DNA of 64,000 bases, taken from positions 2,993,240 to 3,057,239 of the forward strand of contig JANAVB010009599.1 of NCBI GenBank assembly GCA_029216955.1, in the 5' to 3' direction. Both the position numbers and the translations under genes were made by a program. Positions 11,253-21,089 of the stretch are shown here, one piece after another (position 1 is the stretch's first letter; the number at the start of each line of letters is the position of its first letter). Source of the stretch: Iris pallida. Lineage: Eukaryota; Streptophyta; Magnoliopsida; Asparagales; Iridaceae. Under the pieces are notes generated by a model. That model was given only the letters and a program-made list of their open reading frames with translations. It did no database searches and was not told the origin of the DNA.

Positions 11253-11452
11253 TGGAGCGAGTGGTAATGCGTTGACTCCGTTGACGAGCTGACGACGGTT
11301 ATTGGTTCTCTGAAGGATTGGATTGCTCTGGGTGCTGAAGCTTGCTGAGAGGAGGAAGACGTTGAGTGTCTGTATCTGCCTCTCTGGTGGTTTGTATGTT
11401 CTCTGTCTGTTCGTTGTGTGTTCTGTGCATGGGTGAGAAGGAAATAATCCCT

Positions 11453-11461
11453 CTATTTATA
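11453..11461 (-). promoter_or_regulatory. TATA box for the sense (genomic RNA) transcript of the Tat element
   Basis: TATAAATAG on the minus strand, followed downstream by an A/C-rich leader that leads to the LTR end and primer site about 200 bp further on. Position and context fit the U3/R boundary. Confidence 0.65.
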
Positions 11462-11789
11462 GTTTTGCAGGCTGGCTGCTCATGCGTGCATGTAGGATAC
11501 GTCGGTGCGTGGGGATGCCACGTGGAGATTACTGATGGAGGCGCATTGATGATGCGCCCTAATTGAGGGGTTGAATTCTTCATACTGCTGTTGTGAGCCG
11601 ACACGTAGCAGAGAAGAAGATCTTTCTGTTGCTGAAATCTTGGATAAGTTGAGTCAAAGGACACGTGTCGTCGACTCATGGCTCGGAGATCTCGGATTTG
11701 ATGGGGGAATGATCTGGTGGGATACGCCTAGGATTGGGCGCATGAGGAGACTCTGGCTCGTAACCTTTAGAAGTCACGAACCATTCTGG

Positions 11790-11965
11790 GCGCATGGCTT
11801 TTGAGGTGCATACAGGCGACTTTCCTTCTGTCTTTTGGGATCAGAGGGCAGTCTGGAGCGCATGGCTTTTGAGGCGCATGCAGAGCTTCAAATGGAGACT
11901 TTTCTTCTGTCTTTTGGGATCAGTGAAGAGTCTGAGGTGCATGGCTTTTGAGGCGCATGGGAATG
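11790..11965. repeat. Tandem repeats in Tat U3
   Basis: Three copies starting G(C/T)GCATGGCTTTTGAGG at 11,790, 11,858 and 11,938, the first two also sharing a CTTCTGTCTTTTGGGATCAG segment. The spacing is 68 and 80 bp. They lie upstream of the sense TATA box, where enhancer repeats are often found in LTRs. Confidence 0.75.
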
Positions 11966-12448
11966 GTTGGGTGGCCACATGGTAGTAGCCGTCGAAGTAA
12001 AGTAATGATGATGCTGACGTTATCGACGCTTCGTCTTCTAAAAAAGCTGTCAACTGTTCAGACTTCGGGAGACGTGCTGCCAACTCTGTCAGTTCAGCAT
12101 TTAATGTTGGTGACATTCGATGGACAGCTGAGGGGCGCGTCGATTGGCGTTCCACTGGGTATGGGGGCGCATGGGGGCGCATCCTCTGTGATGCGCTTGG
12201 TATTGAAGGGCGCGTCTGTGTGATGCGCCTGAAGTCGAAGGGCACGTCTATGTGATGCGCGGGCTTGGTCGGCGCATCCGCTTCGTGACACGTTCTTCAA
12301 TGCAGCGACTGTTACGTTCTTCAAGTGCTTTAAATAGCCGTTTTGATTTGGCTGAATTCGAAGCGTCCGGTTCATCCATTAAATGCAAGTTTATTGCACG
12401 GAATTCGGAGAGCCATCCACCTGGCGCATGGGTTTGATCTGCCCGGCC

Positions 12449-12457
12449 TATAAATAG
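12449..12457 (+). promoter_or_regulatory. TATA box on the antisense strand of the Tat LTR
   Basis: TATAAATAG on the plus strand, the same nine bases as the sense box, followed about 30 bp later by a CT-rich initiator-like stretch (TTCTCTCACATAC). In the 3' LTR, which lies off the left edge, the same box would fire toward the plus-strand antisense ORF at 3-1,907. Promoter activity is inferred only from sequence. Confidence 0.45.
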
Positions 12458-13324
12458 TAGCATGGAGAGAAGGTTTGCTTCTCGTTCTCTCACATACTTC
12501 CAACATGAACTTGGGTACTCGAGTGCATTCCGTTGACGAAGTGCTCCCGAGGGTGAAGATGAGACGCCATGTCGTCATTGATGCACTTGAAGGTGACTGT
12601 TACATCCAAAAGACGGAGTCGAGGGCTTCTGAGGCAGGCGAAAGGTGCCTGTTGCATCCAAAGATAGGGATGCTCGGGTCTCATCTTCGTTGTGCAGGAA
12701 GAGCCGTAGATCGGAATGGCGGTGCTAGGCTCTGTCTTCCTTCAAAGTGGGTGTCGCCCACTCTGGTTCTGTTAAAAGCTGCTCCTTTAGCCGCATTTCG
12801 ATTGCGGTCTTCCTTGGTCTTTAGAGGCTCTTTCGAAGCCTCCCCTGGCCACAGACTTGCGGTGCTCTTCTCTTCCTTGGTTTGAGGAGACCTACCTCTA
12901 GCCAGAGGGTTAAATGCTTCATTAATCATAGCATTTATCAGGTGAGCCTGGCTAGAAGAGCGGCACATAACTGGGTTACTGAAGGGATGCACATAACTGG
13001 GATGCACATAACTGAGCTGCTGAAAAGGATGCGCCTTGCCGAGGGCGCATGGTGTGATGCGCCTGACCGAGGGTGCATGGTGATTGTTGCGCCTGTCTGA
13101 GGGCGCATAGTGACTGCTGCGCCTGTCTTGAGGCACATAGTGGCTGCTGGCCGTAGACTTAGGATCTTTTCTTTGTAGAAATTCTCCTTTGTACAACCTT
13201 CTCTAGACATGTAATAGACTTTTATGTATAAATAAAGAGTCCTCTTTCAAATGTCTATGTTTGTTGATTTTGCTGTGAAGTATTTGGTTCGAGCTCTGGC
13301 GTATGTAGTGTCTGGCGCATGGGC

Positions 13325-14460
13325 TTTCTGGTTATGAAATTCCATGTTTCTACACCAAACACTCTAAAATATGAGACATTAGGAGTCCTACCAAACCAAA
13401 GCTCATAGGGTGTTTTCTTCGAAAAAGGTCGAATAAGCACCCTATTTAAAATATGGCATGCTGTACTGACAGCTTCAGCCCAAAAATATTTCGGAAGTAA
13501 AAATTTATTCAACATGACTCTAGCCATATCGCCAAGAGTCCTATTCTTTCGCTCCACAACACCATTTTGTTGCGGAGTTCGAGGACAAGAAAACTCATGA
13601 TCAAAACCATTTGTTTCGCAAAACTTTTCTAAATAAGAACTTTCGAATTCGCCTCCATGATCACTTCCGATTCGAGTAATCATGTAGCCTTTTTCGTTTT
13701 GGACCTTTTTGGCAAAGATTTTGAAAACTGAAATCGCATCGCTTTTGTTTGAAAGGAAGAAAACCTAAGTAAATCTAGAAAAATTATCTACTATAACAAA
13801 AACATAGAGTTTTCTATCAAGACTGGCTACTCTACTGGGACCAAATAAGTCTATGTGCAGTAATCGCAAGGGTCTAGTAGTACTTACAGTGTTTATGGAA
13901 TGAAATAAAGATTTGGTTGCCTTATTTAGTTCACATTCGGCACATACCGTGTCCTTCTTGAATATGATGTCGGGCATACCTCTTACTAGCTTCTTTGTCG
14001 ATAGCCTGGATATAGTATCTATCTTGGCATGACCAAGACGCTGGTGCCACAACATTCTCTCATCCTTATGGGCGTAGAGACATCTTCCTGCACTGTTAGT
14101 ATTTCTAGATAGATAGAAAATATAAATGTTATCTTCTCTTATCCCTTCAAAAGCAATGTCTCCCGTTGACCTATCATAAATATAGCATTTATTTTGCCCA
14201 AAGTTAATATCATATCCATGATCAGCAAGATGACTTATGCTGAGCAGGTTATGCTTTAACTCGGTTACTAGGCAGACATCTTTTATTACAGGAGAAAGAG
14301 GATAACCAATAGTACCATTACATATGATGTAGCCCTTTAAATTGTTACCGAAGGATACATACCCTTCCCTCTTCACCGATAGTGATGCGAAAAGATTTGC
14401 GTCTTCCGTCATATGTCGCGAGCATCCACTATCGAGAATCTACTTACTTTTAGTTAAGGA
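13325..14460 (-). pseudogene. Copia protease end and integrase, decayed
   Basis: The protease motif LDSGCSRHMT is encoded near 14,400-14,435, with the preceding Trp codon changed to TAG. The pre-integrase zinc finger (HQRLGH then CAEC) lies near 13,940-14,050. The integrase core has D in HIDLFGP near 13,840, D in SDHGGEF near 13,665, and E in VVERKNR near 13,545. A TAG sits at 13,765 where the copia family normally has Trp. Homology stops near 13,340, where the Tat LTR begins. The reading frame is otherwise kept from 14,412 to the break. Confidence 0.85.
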
Positions 14461-15317
14461 AGGAAGGTCCACCAACATTACGAGTAGATGTGACCTTTGG
14501 TACCCAAGTTCTTGTGGGTCCTGAAATATTAGTTTTCGGTACCCATACATATAGATTGATATCAACTAATTTCCTAATTCTACACTGTGGTGAGATATGA
14601 CCATGTAATCCACAGTATGTGCAAGTAGCATGCTTATTTGTGTTAGGAGCAGGTTGATAGTGATGTCTATATGCAACATGGTGATAGTTGTGTGGAACAG
14701 TAGGATAGTAACTATGTGTAGATTTAGAATGATGTCTATGTGCATGTGGTTTGTGTGTTGCATGGGAGTACGTATACATGTAAGCATGGTTACGTGCTGC
14801 AAGTGGGTGACGTATTTTGCTATTATGAGCAGTCTTGTATTTTGTGTGTGTGTTGTGACTATGTGATTGGGTTTGAGGTTGAGCAACCTGTTTCCCCAAT
14901 CTAATCTCTAATTTCTTAGAGACAGCATGTAGTTCATTATACTTAGCATTTAAACCATCAATCTTAGCAATAGAGATCTTGTGTTTGTTCTTTTCTTCAG
15001 CAAGCTCTTTGTTGAGTGCTGAGATCTCACGTGTTTGCTTTTCAATAAGTGCTTCGGCATCATGTAGGCTTAACTTAAGCTTGGACACCTCATCAGTGAC
15101 TTTCGTGGGTGGAGTGTCTCTAACATTATCAAGTAAAGAAGAAAGATTTTGAATCTCTATTTCATAGCCTTTGATTTTCTCCTTGGCATGCTTATATTTA
15201 CTAATAACTTTCTTGTGGTCATTTAGTAAATCATTAAACGCATCGCCAAGTTCATCAAAAGTAAAGTCATTGAGAGTTTTGCTAGTTACCTTCTCGGATG
15301 TTGCCATTAGGCAGGCA
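14450..15317 (-). pseudogene. Copia gag C-terminal part, coiled coil and second zinc knuckle
   Basis: The open frame of 285 codons from 15,307 continues upstream without a stop to the CACTA-1 junction at 15,320. Residues 1-140 are heptad-rich (coiled coil). A His/Tyr/Asn-rich stretch follows, then a CCHC knuckle (CTYCGLHGHISPQC) near 14,590. It stops just before the protease, which is in another frame, so there is a frameshift near 14,445. The segment is the direct continuation of the gag half at 24,329-25,369. Confidence 0.85.
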
Positions 15318-15320
15318 TTA
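15318..15320. other. Target-site duplication TTA of CACTA-1 (left)
   Basis: TTA directly precedes the CACTACC terminus and recurs at 24,326-24,328 after the other end. Three-base duplications are the rule for CACTA elements. Confidence 0.92.
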
Positions 15321-15334
15321 CACTACCAAAATAC

Positions 15335-15685
15335 AGTAAATTAGCGACGGATATTTAGCGACCGCAATTTTCAGTCGGCGTTAGCGACGGCTTAGTGGCC
15401 ACTCGCCGACTGATTACCGACCACACGCATTTGCCATTTTTTATTTTAATTTTAGATGGAGGAAAGGTCGCACATCCGTCGCTAGACTGTCGAAAATATA
15501 GCGACGGATATCCAGTAGTCGCTACGTAGTCGATTATTTGGCGGGAATTGTGTAGAGAATTGGCGGGACATTTCTTCGACGACGTAGCGACGGATATTCA
15601 GTCGGCAGTATCAATAATAGCGACCAATTGGCGATGGATAATTAGTAGTCGCGTGTCCGTCGCTAATTTTACGTTCCAGAATTAA
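15335..15685. repeat. 5' subterminal GCGACGG array of CACTA-1
   Basis: Many short copies, in both directions, of TAGCGACGGA and its complement TCCGTCGCTA. In CACTA elements such subterminal repeats are the binding sites of the regulatory DNA-binding protein (TNPA in En/Spm). I infer the same role here. Confidence 0.8.
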
Positions 15686-15724
15686 AATAAAAAGGCGGGG
15701 GCAACTTTTAGCATTCCCTCCAAA

Positions 15725-15862
15725 TTTACTCTCTCTCCTCTCTCTCTCTCTCTCTCTCCGCTTGGGTGAATGACGTCGGCGTCCTCTCCTCTCTCTCTCC
15801 CAAAGGTAATCCCCTCTCTCTCTCTCGATCTCTCTCTCTATCTCTCTCTCTCTCTCTCTGTC
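15725..15862. repeat. CT-rich microsatellite tracts in CACTA-1
   Basis: Long (CT)n runs in three blocks. They generate spurious Arg/Glu- and Leu/Ser-rich ORFs on both strands. CACTA-3 has the counterpart at 54,500-54,645. Confidence 0.9.
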
Positions 15863-15879
15863 GTGGTGTCGACGTTAGG

Positions 15880-16205
15880 GGCAGCGGGGGCGGCGGGCTT
15901 GGGGACATTCGGGGGCTGGGCGGCTGGCTTGGGGCGGCGGGCTTGGGGACATTCGGAGGCTGGGCGGCGGGCTTGGGACGGAGGCGTCGGGGGCTGGGCG
16001 GCGGGCTTGGGGCGGGGGCGTCGTGGACTGGGCGGCGGGCTTGGGGTGGGGGCGTCGGGGGCTGGGTGGCGGGCTTGGGGCGAGGGCGTCGGGGGCTGGG
16101 CGGCGGGCTTGGTGCGGGGGCGTCTGGGGCTGGGCGGCGGGCTTGGGGTGGGGGCGTCGGGGGCTGGGCGGCGGGCTTGGGGCGGCGGTCTTTGGTCGGG
16201 GGCGA
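15880..16205. repeat. GC-rich minisatellite of about 34 bp in CACTA-1
   Basis: Head-to-tail units around GGGCTGGGCGGCGGGCTTGG, with starts 33-35 bp apart. All frames stay open through it, so long ORFs here are artefacts. The same family is longer in CACTA-3. Confidence 0.9.
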
Positions 16206-16690
16206 CGGGGGGCTTTGCTTATCAAATTCATCTGAGTTTATATATTGGCTAAATAATGTGTTATCCTTATTGGATGTTATCCATTAGTTTGGTGGTGTTT
16301 GGATTAGTAAATGTGAATATGGAGTTTGGGTTCATGGTGTATATATATGTTCACTGTGTCACGGACAGTGCGAGTTCTTCAGCTGCATAAGTCAGTTGTG
16401 TGCTTTTATATAGATGTATATATCTATACATCTAACTGTGATATACATATATATGTGTATGTGTGCTTTAGAGAGTGAGGAATGAAAAGGCAGGCCTACC
16501 ATGCCTATTAGCATGCAGGACGGCTTGGGGTGTAATGTGTGAGTGTAGACATGGTAGGAATTATAGGTAATTAATGCTAGTGTGACTAGACTAAGGTAGT
16601 GCTTGCTAGATAGTAAGGACACTCTAATATCCTAACCAAGTTAATTTTAGACTAGATATTTAGGATATAGCTCCCATATCCTAGAAGTGG

Positions 16691-16975
16691 ACTACCGACG
16701 GATTAGCGACGGAACGATACGCTCTGATACGCTATTACGACGGGTTATTGACGGAATTTTACGTCGCTATTGTCTACACAGTTCAGTACTTAATACTTGA
16801 AATGGACGACAGTCTGTCGGAAACGCGTCGCTAAAGCTTCGTATTGTGAAGTCAAAAAGCCATCGCTATTCCGTCGCTTCACAACTACGTAGCGACGGAC
16901 CGTTATTAGCGACGAGCTGATTGCCGACGGATTTTTTTGGCCAAACCCGTCAGTGATCGGTCGTTAATTGTAATT
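16691..16975 (+). repeat. Internal copy of the CACTA-1 3' subterminal region
   Basis: 285 bp that match 23,996-24,270 closely in the same orientation, apart from an 11-bp difference and scattered substitutions. The 3' copy is the ordinary subterminal region; this one sits about 200 bp before the transposase gene. Confidence 0.9.
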
Positions 16976-17090
16976 GATTAATTGACCTATAATCGGTATC
17001 GGACTATCGGTATCGGTATCGAACTATCGGTATCGAACTATTAGTAAAAACTGTACTTAGATTTTTCTCTTCTCGAGCTAGAATACTAGC
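16976..17090. repeat. Collapsed remnant of the palindrome seen in CACTA-2 and CACTA-3
   Basis: Repeated CGGTATCG units followed by part of one palindrome arm (ACTGTACTTAG, TTCTCTTCTCGAGCTAGAATA), then joined directly to the outer flank TACTAGCGGATCCACC. The centre and second arm found in the other two CACTA elements are missing. Confidence 0.65.
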
Positions 17091-17167
17091 GGATCCACCA
17101 GTTACATGATTATATACTAATTCTGTTTAGTTTGTCTTACTATACAGATTTTTACATCCAATCTGTG

Positions 17168-20100
17168 ATGGATCGTTATTTCGTTGATCGTACATGGATG
17201 TACAAACGATAACACGAGAGCAGAATAGGTGTGAGTGACGATTTTCAGGCAGGCATGGAAGTGTTTCTTAAGTATGCCATGAGCAAAGCTCAGTTTATGG
17301 ACGGTAACAAAATCAAGTGTCCATGTCGTAATTGTCGCAATAGACGTTACGAAGAAGTTGTGATTGTAAGAGATCATTTGACCCGTAAGGGTTTCGTACG
17401 TGATTACAGCCTGTGGTCATCGCAAGGTGAACTATATGCCGAAAGACAGGTTGAGAATGCTGCTACTTATGCTTTTGATGATAATGTTGCAGCAGATTTT
17501 GTCGTTGATGACGACGAATGCTCTGTTGATTACGGAGACGTGCAGAACCTTGCACGAGATATGGTGTACGATGCGGCAGGGCCTAATTTTGATTCGGAGG
17601 ATCCTAATCCCGAGGCGAAGGAGTTCTATGATATGTTTCAGGATGCTGAAACTTTTTTATATCCTGGTTGTGATCCACATTCCGTACTGTCAGTGACGAT
17701 GCGGTTGTTGAACATAAAGTCCGATTTTAACTTGCCATAAACTTGCTATGATCGGATTACACAACTAATGAAGGAGATGTTACCGAAGGAATCAAAAGAG
17801 CTTCCAAAAAACTTCTATAAGTCGAAGATGATGGTCTGACAACTGGGACTGGGGTACGACAAGATAGATTGTTGTTACAACGGATGCATGTTGTACTACA
17901 AGGAGAATGAGGATGTAGAAAGTTGCCGCTTCTGTAATGCGGATCGTTACAAGGAAGTCAGAAGAAAAGGAAAGTCAACTAGAAAACGACGTCCTTACAA
18001 GTATATGCATTACTTGTCGATCACGAAGCGCTTGCAGAGGATGTATATGTCTCAGAATACAGCAGAACACATGACGTGGCACAACGAAGAACGCACAAAG
18101 GACGATGGAGAATTGTCACATCCTTCGGATGGAGAGGCGTAGAAATATTTCGATTTTCGCCATCCAGATTTTGCTGCAGAGCCCAGAAATGTACGCATGG
18201 GGCTATGTTCTGATGGATTCGCCCCTTTCGGGCAGTCGGGATCTCAATAATCCTGCTGGCCGGTCATTCTGACCCCTTATAATCTGCCACCAAGGATGTG
18301 TATGAAGACTCCTTATATGTTCTTGACAGCTATCATACCGGGTCCCAAAAATCCGATGAAGAATATCGATATATATTTACAGCCGTTGGTGGATGAGCTG
18401 AAACAGCTATGGGAGATCGGCGTCACGACCTATGATATTTCTAGGAAACAGAACTTTCAGATGAGAGCTTCACTGATGTGGACAATCAATGATTTTCCTG
18501 CATACGGTATGCTGTCGGGATGGAGTACTCACGGCACCCTGTCTTGTCCGATATGCATGCAAAATAGTAAGGTATTCCGCCTTAAGCATGGAGGAAAACT
18601 TCTTTCTTTGATTGTCATCGTCAATTTCTGCCCGCGAGTCATCTTTGGAGAAAGAACAAGGACGCATTCAGAGCTGAAAAACAAGAATTTTCTCATCCGC
18701 CTGCCAGATTGTCGGGATACGATATTTGGGAAGATGTAAAGGACTTGTCCACTGTAATGGAAGATCCATCGAACAATCGTGTCGATGGGTTCGGACAAAC
18801 CCATAACTGGACCAAACGGAGTATCTTCTGGGACTTGCCTTATTGGAAAGATAATCTTATAAGGCATAATCTTGATGTTATGCATATCGAAAAGAATGTG
18901 TTCAATAATGTCTTCAATACCGTCATGGACATTAAAGGAAAGACGAAGGACAATCCAAAAGCAAGACAAGAAATTGTCGAGATATGCAAGCATCCTTATC
19001 TAAACTTGATACAAAGGGGAGCTGCTGGACAATTAAGTAAGCCGATAGCACAATACACATTGAGCAAGGAAGATAGAGTAATAATCTGCAAGTGGGTATC
19101 TACTTTAAGATTTCCCGACGGCTATGTGTCGAATTTTTCTAGATGCGTTGACCTCAATGAACGCAAGCTAACGGGAATGAAGAGTCATGACTGCCACGTG
19201 TTTATGGAAAGATTACTGCCCATTGCTTTGAAAGAGTTGTTGCCTTCTGCTGTATGGGTTCCGTTGGCCGAACTATCAATATTTTTTAGGGATATTTGTT
19301 CAACTAAGTTGACTGTGCAACACATGGTTGAACTTGAGGAGAAGATTATCTTAACAATTTGCAAGTTGGAGAAAATATTTCCTCCTGGCTTCTTCGACAG
19401 CATGGAGCATCTACCGATTCATCTAGCATACGAAGCCCGTGTCGGTGCATCTGTTCATTATCGATGGATGTACCCATTTGAAAGGTACATAAAAATCGAT
19501 ATAATTTAAGTTGAATTTCAGTGGGTTTTAAAATTCTTTCTTAATTCTCAAGATAATTTGTCTCTCTAGATACCTACACCATCTAAAGAAGAAAGTTGGC
19601 AACAAAGCTCATATAGAGGCTTCGATATACGAAGCATATCTTATCGAAGAGGTGTCAAACTTCTGCTCCATTTATTTCGATACTCATGTTAAGACAAATT
19701 GAAATAGACCTCAAAGGAATGACGAGGACATTGAGGATGGAGGAATATTCAATGTAAGGGGCAAGCCTGTTGGGGCTAGTAAAAGATGGTGGTTGACAGC
19801 CGACGAGTATGATGCCGCTCACCGATATGTCTTGTTAAACTGTGACATACAAGAAGTAAGAGATTTGGAGAAGTAAGTCAGTACACTTGCACTCGTTATA
19901 ATCTCGAATTTGATGAAGTAAGTGACTACACTTATATATTCTTATTTTCTCTAATAGTGTATTTAGAGATGAAGTCAAAATGAGGAGATCCGATATTACC
20001 GATGAGGGACTTCAAAGAGAGGTTGATTGTACATTTCCGTCATGGTTTCGCAAATACGTAAGTAACTGTGATTATACCCGAGAACTATTAATATATAATC

Positions 20101-20976
20101 TGAAATATTTAAATTATAAATATTTGTTTACAGGTTTTATTGCCTGAAACAACACTCACTCATGAGAGTGTTCGTTATCTGGCACTGGGACCGAAGAAGC
20201 GAATAAAGACTTGGCCAGGCTATGTCATTAATGGCTTCAGGTTTAAGTCAACTCAGAATGCTATAAATGTCGAATTTATCAATGACGGCATCAGTACCAA
20301 GGATTTCGGTGTTTGCATAAGAGGCACCATCTATGACGACGAGCCGGACTTTGACTATTATGGAGTGCTTCGGGATATTGTAGATTTATAATATACTGGC
20401 CCATATGATATGTATATTATGATGTTCAAATGTGAGTGGTTCGATACGACACCAAATATCGGTTGGAGAATCGATAAACAATTTGGATTCGTCGATATAA
20501 ATCATCGCAGGAGGTATAGAGGGTCCGATACATTTGCGATAGTAAATCAGGCTGTTCAAGTCTACTATACAAGCTACCCAAGGTGTCGTAGAGATTGATT
20601 TGACAGGTGGGTAGTATGCAAGATTAAATCTAGAAATACATTCAACGTTGGAGACCCAGCATACCAAGAGGACCAGATCGAAAAGTCCTAATACTTGGGA
20701 CAACACTCAGATACAATGGATGTTGAAGATATTGTTGAGGAAAATAGAGGGGAGGAAGAGGTTGATACACAAGACTTAGCTGTCAACCAGGGGAGAAAGA
20801 GGCGTCTTGTCCCAAATATTGAGGCAGAAGAAGAAGAAGAAGAAGAAGAAGAAGAAGAAGAATTTGATGGGGATGAGGATACAGATGAAATCGATGATCA
20901 AGATAAGAATGAGGATGAGGATGAGGAGGATGATGATGAAGACGAGGCCGAGGATGAGAACGAAGATGATGATTAG
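17168..20976 (+). pseudogene. CACTA-1 tnp2-type transposase (TNPD-like), decayed
   Basis: Would cut and join the element ends. Four exons: 17,168-19,484; 19,570-19,872; 19,958-20,057; 20,134-20,976, with GT-AG introns that keep phase. The start MDRYF is shared with CACTA-2. Domains in order: Transpos_assoc (CPCRNCRN near 17,320), tnp2/Transposase_21 (17,740-18,900, including MHIEKNVFNN), the DUF4218-like region (HVFMERLLP to HYRWMYPFERY, 19,195-19,480), the DUF4216-like region (DYYGVLRDIV, MFKCEWFD, 20,350-20,440) and a poly-Glu/Asp tail from (GAA)n. Stops at 17,210, 17,738, 17,837, 18,140, 18,248, 19,700, 20,389, 20,596 and 20,689, plus a one-base deletion near 18,597. Several stops fit CAA-to-TAA or TGG-to-TAG. 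Confidence 0.9.
20827..20862. repeat. (GAA)n trinucleotide run encoding poly-Glu
   Basis: About a dozen GAA units near the end of the transposase gene. CACTA-2 has a similar run at 30,529-30,563 in the same place of its own copy, so it is ancestral. Confidence 0.9.
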
Positions 20977-21089
20977 GTTAAATATTGTTGTATATTAAAA
21001 ACACTTCCAATTACGTGAATTAAGTTTGACCTCATAAAAGCAATTACGTGAATTCATGTTTTTTTCATTCGATTATTTACTTATTGCAG

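Larger units (their letters stand above)
1..13319 (-). mobile_element. Ty3/gypsy Tat-lineage LTR retrotransposon, 3' LTR outside window
   Basis: The domains run right to left on the minus strand: LTR (about 11,253-13,319), leader ORF, gag, aspartic protease, reverse transcriptase, RNase H, archaeal-type RNase H, integrase (ends 2,555), then a long 3' region with an antisense ORF. A second RNase H of archaeal type between the usual RNase H and integrase is the known hallmark of the Tat/Ogre group, and an extra antisense ORF after pol is known in some Tat elements such as Grande. No chromodomain follows integrase. The 3' LTR would lie left of position 1. The right LTR end abuts copia integrase sequence, so this element inserted into the copia element. 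Coding regions carry several stops and a frameshifted patch, so this copy is not autonomous. Confidence 0.88.
11253..13319 (-). repeat. 5' LTR of the Tat element
   Basis: The inner end is set by the candidate primer site (LTR ends CTCCA on the minus strand). The outer end is set by the change from copia integrase sequence and a TG start, at about 13,319, give or take a few tens of bases because the partner LTR is not in view. It contains a minus-strand TATA box at 11,453-11,461 that gives a short R-U5 of about 170 bp and a long U3. It is rich in GCGCAT/ATGCGC hexamers and has internal tandem copies at 11,790-11,965. ORFs in it are not convincing. Confidence 0.65.

Noticed and set aside
12475..12885. 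A 136-codon plus-strand ORF downstream of the antisense TATA box in the Tat LTR
   Set aside because: No similarity, overlapped by minus-strand frames of similar length, and composition follows the LTR.
15766..16287. Long Gly/Trp-rich ORFs on the plus strand and Pro-rich ORFs on the minus strand
   Set aside because: All come from the 34-bp GC minisatellite and CT tracts; both strands are open in several frames at once.
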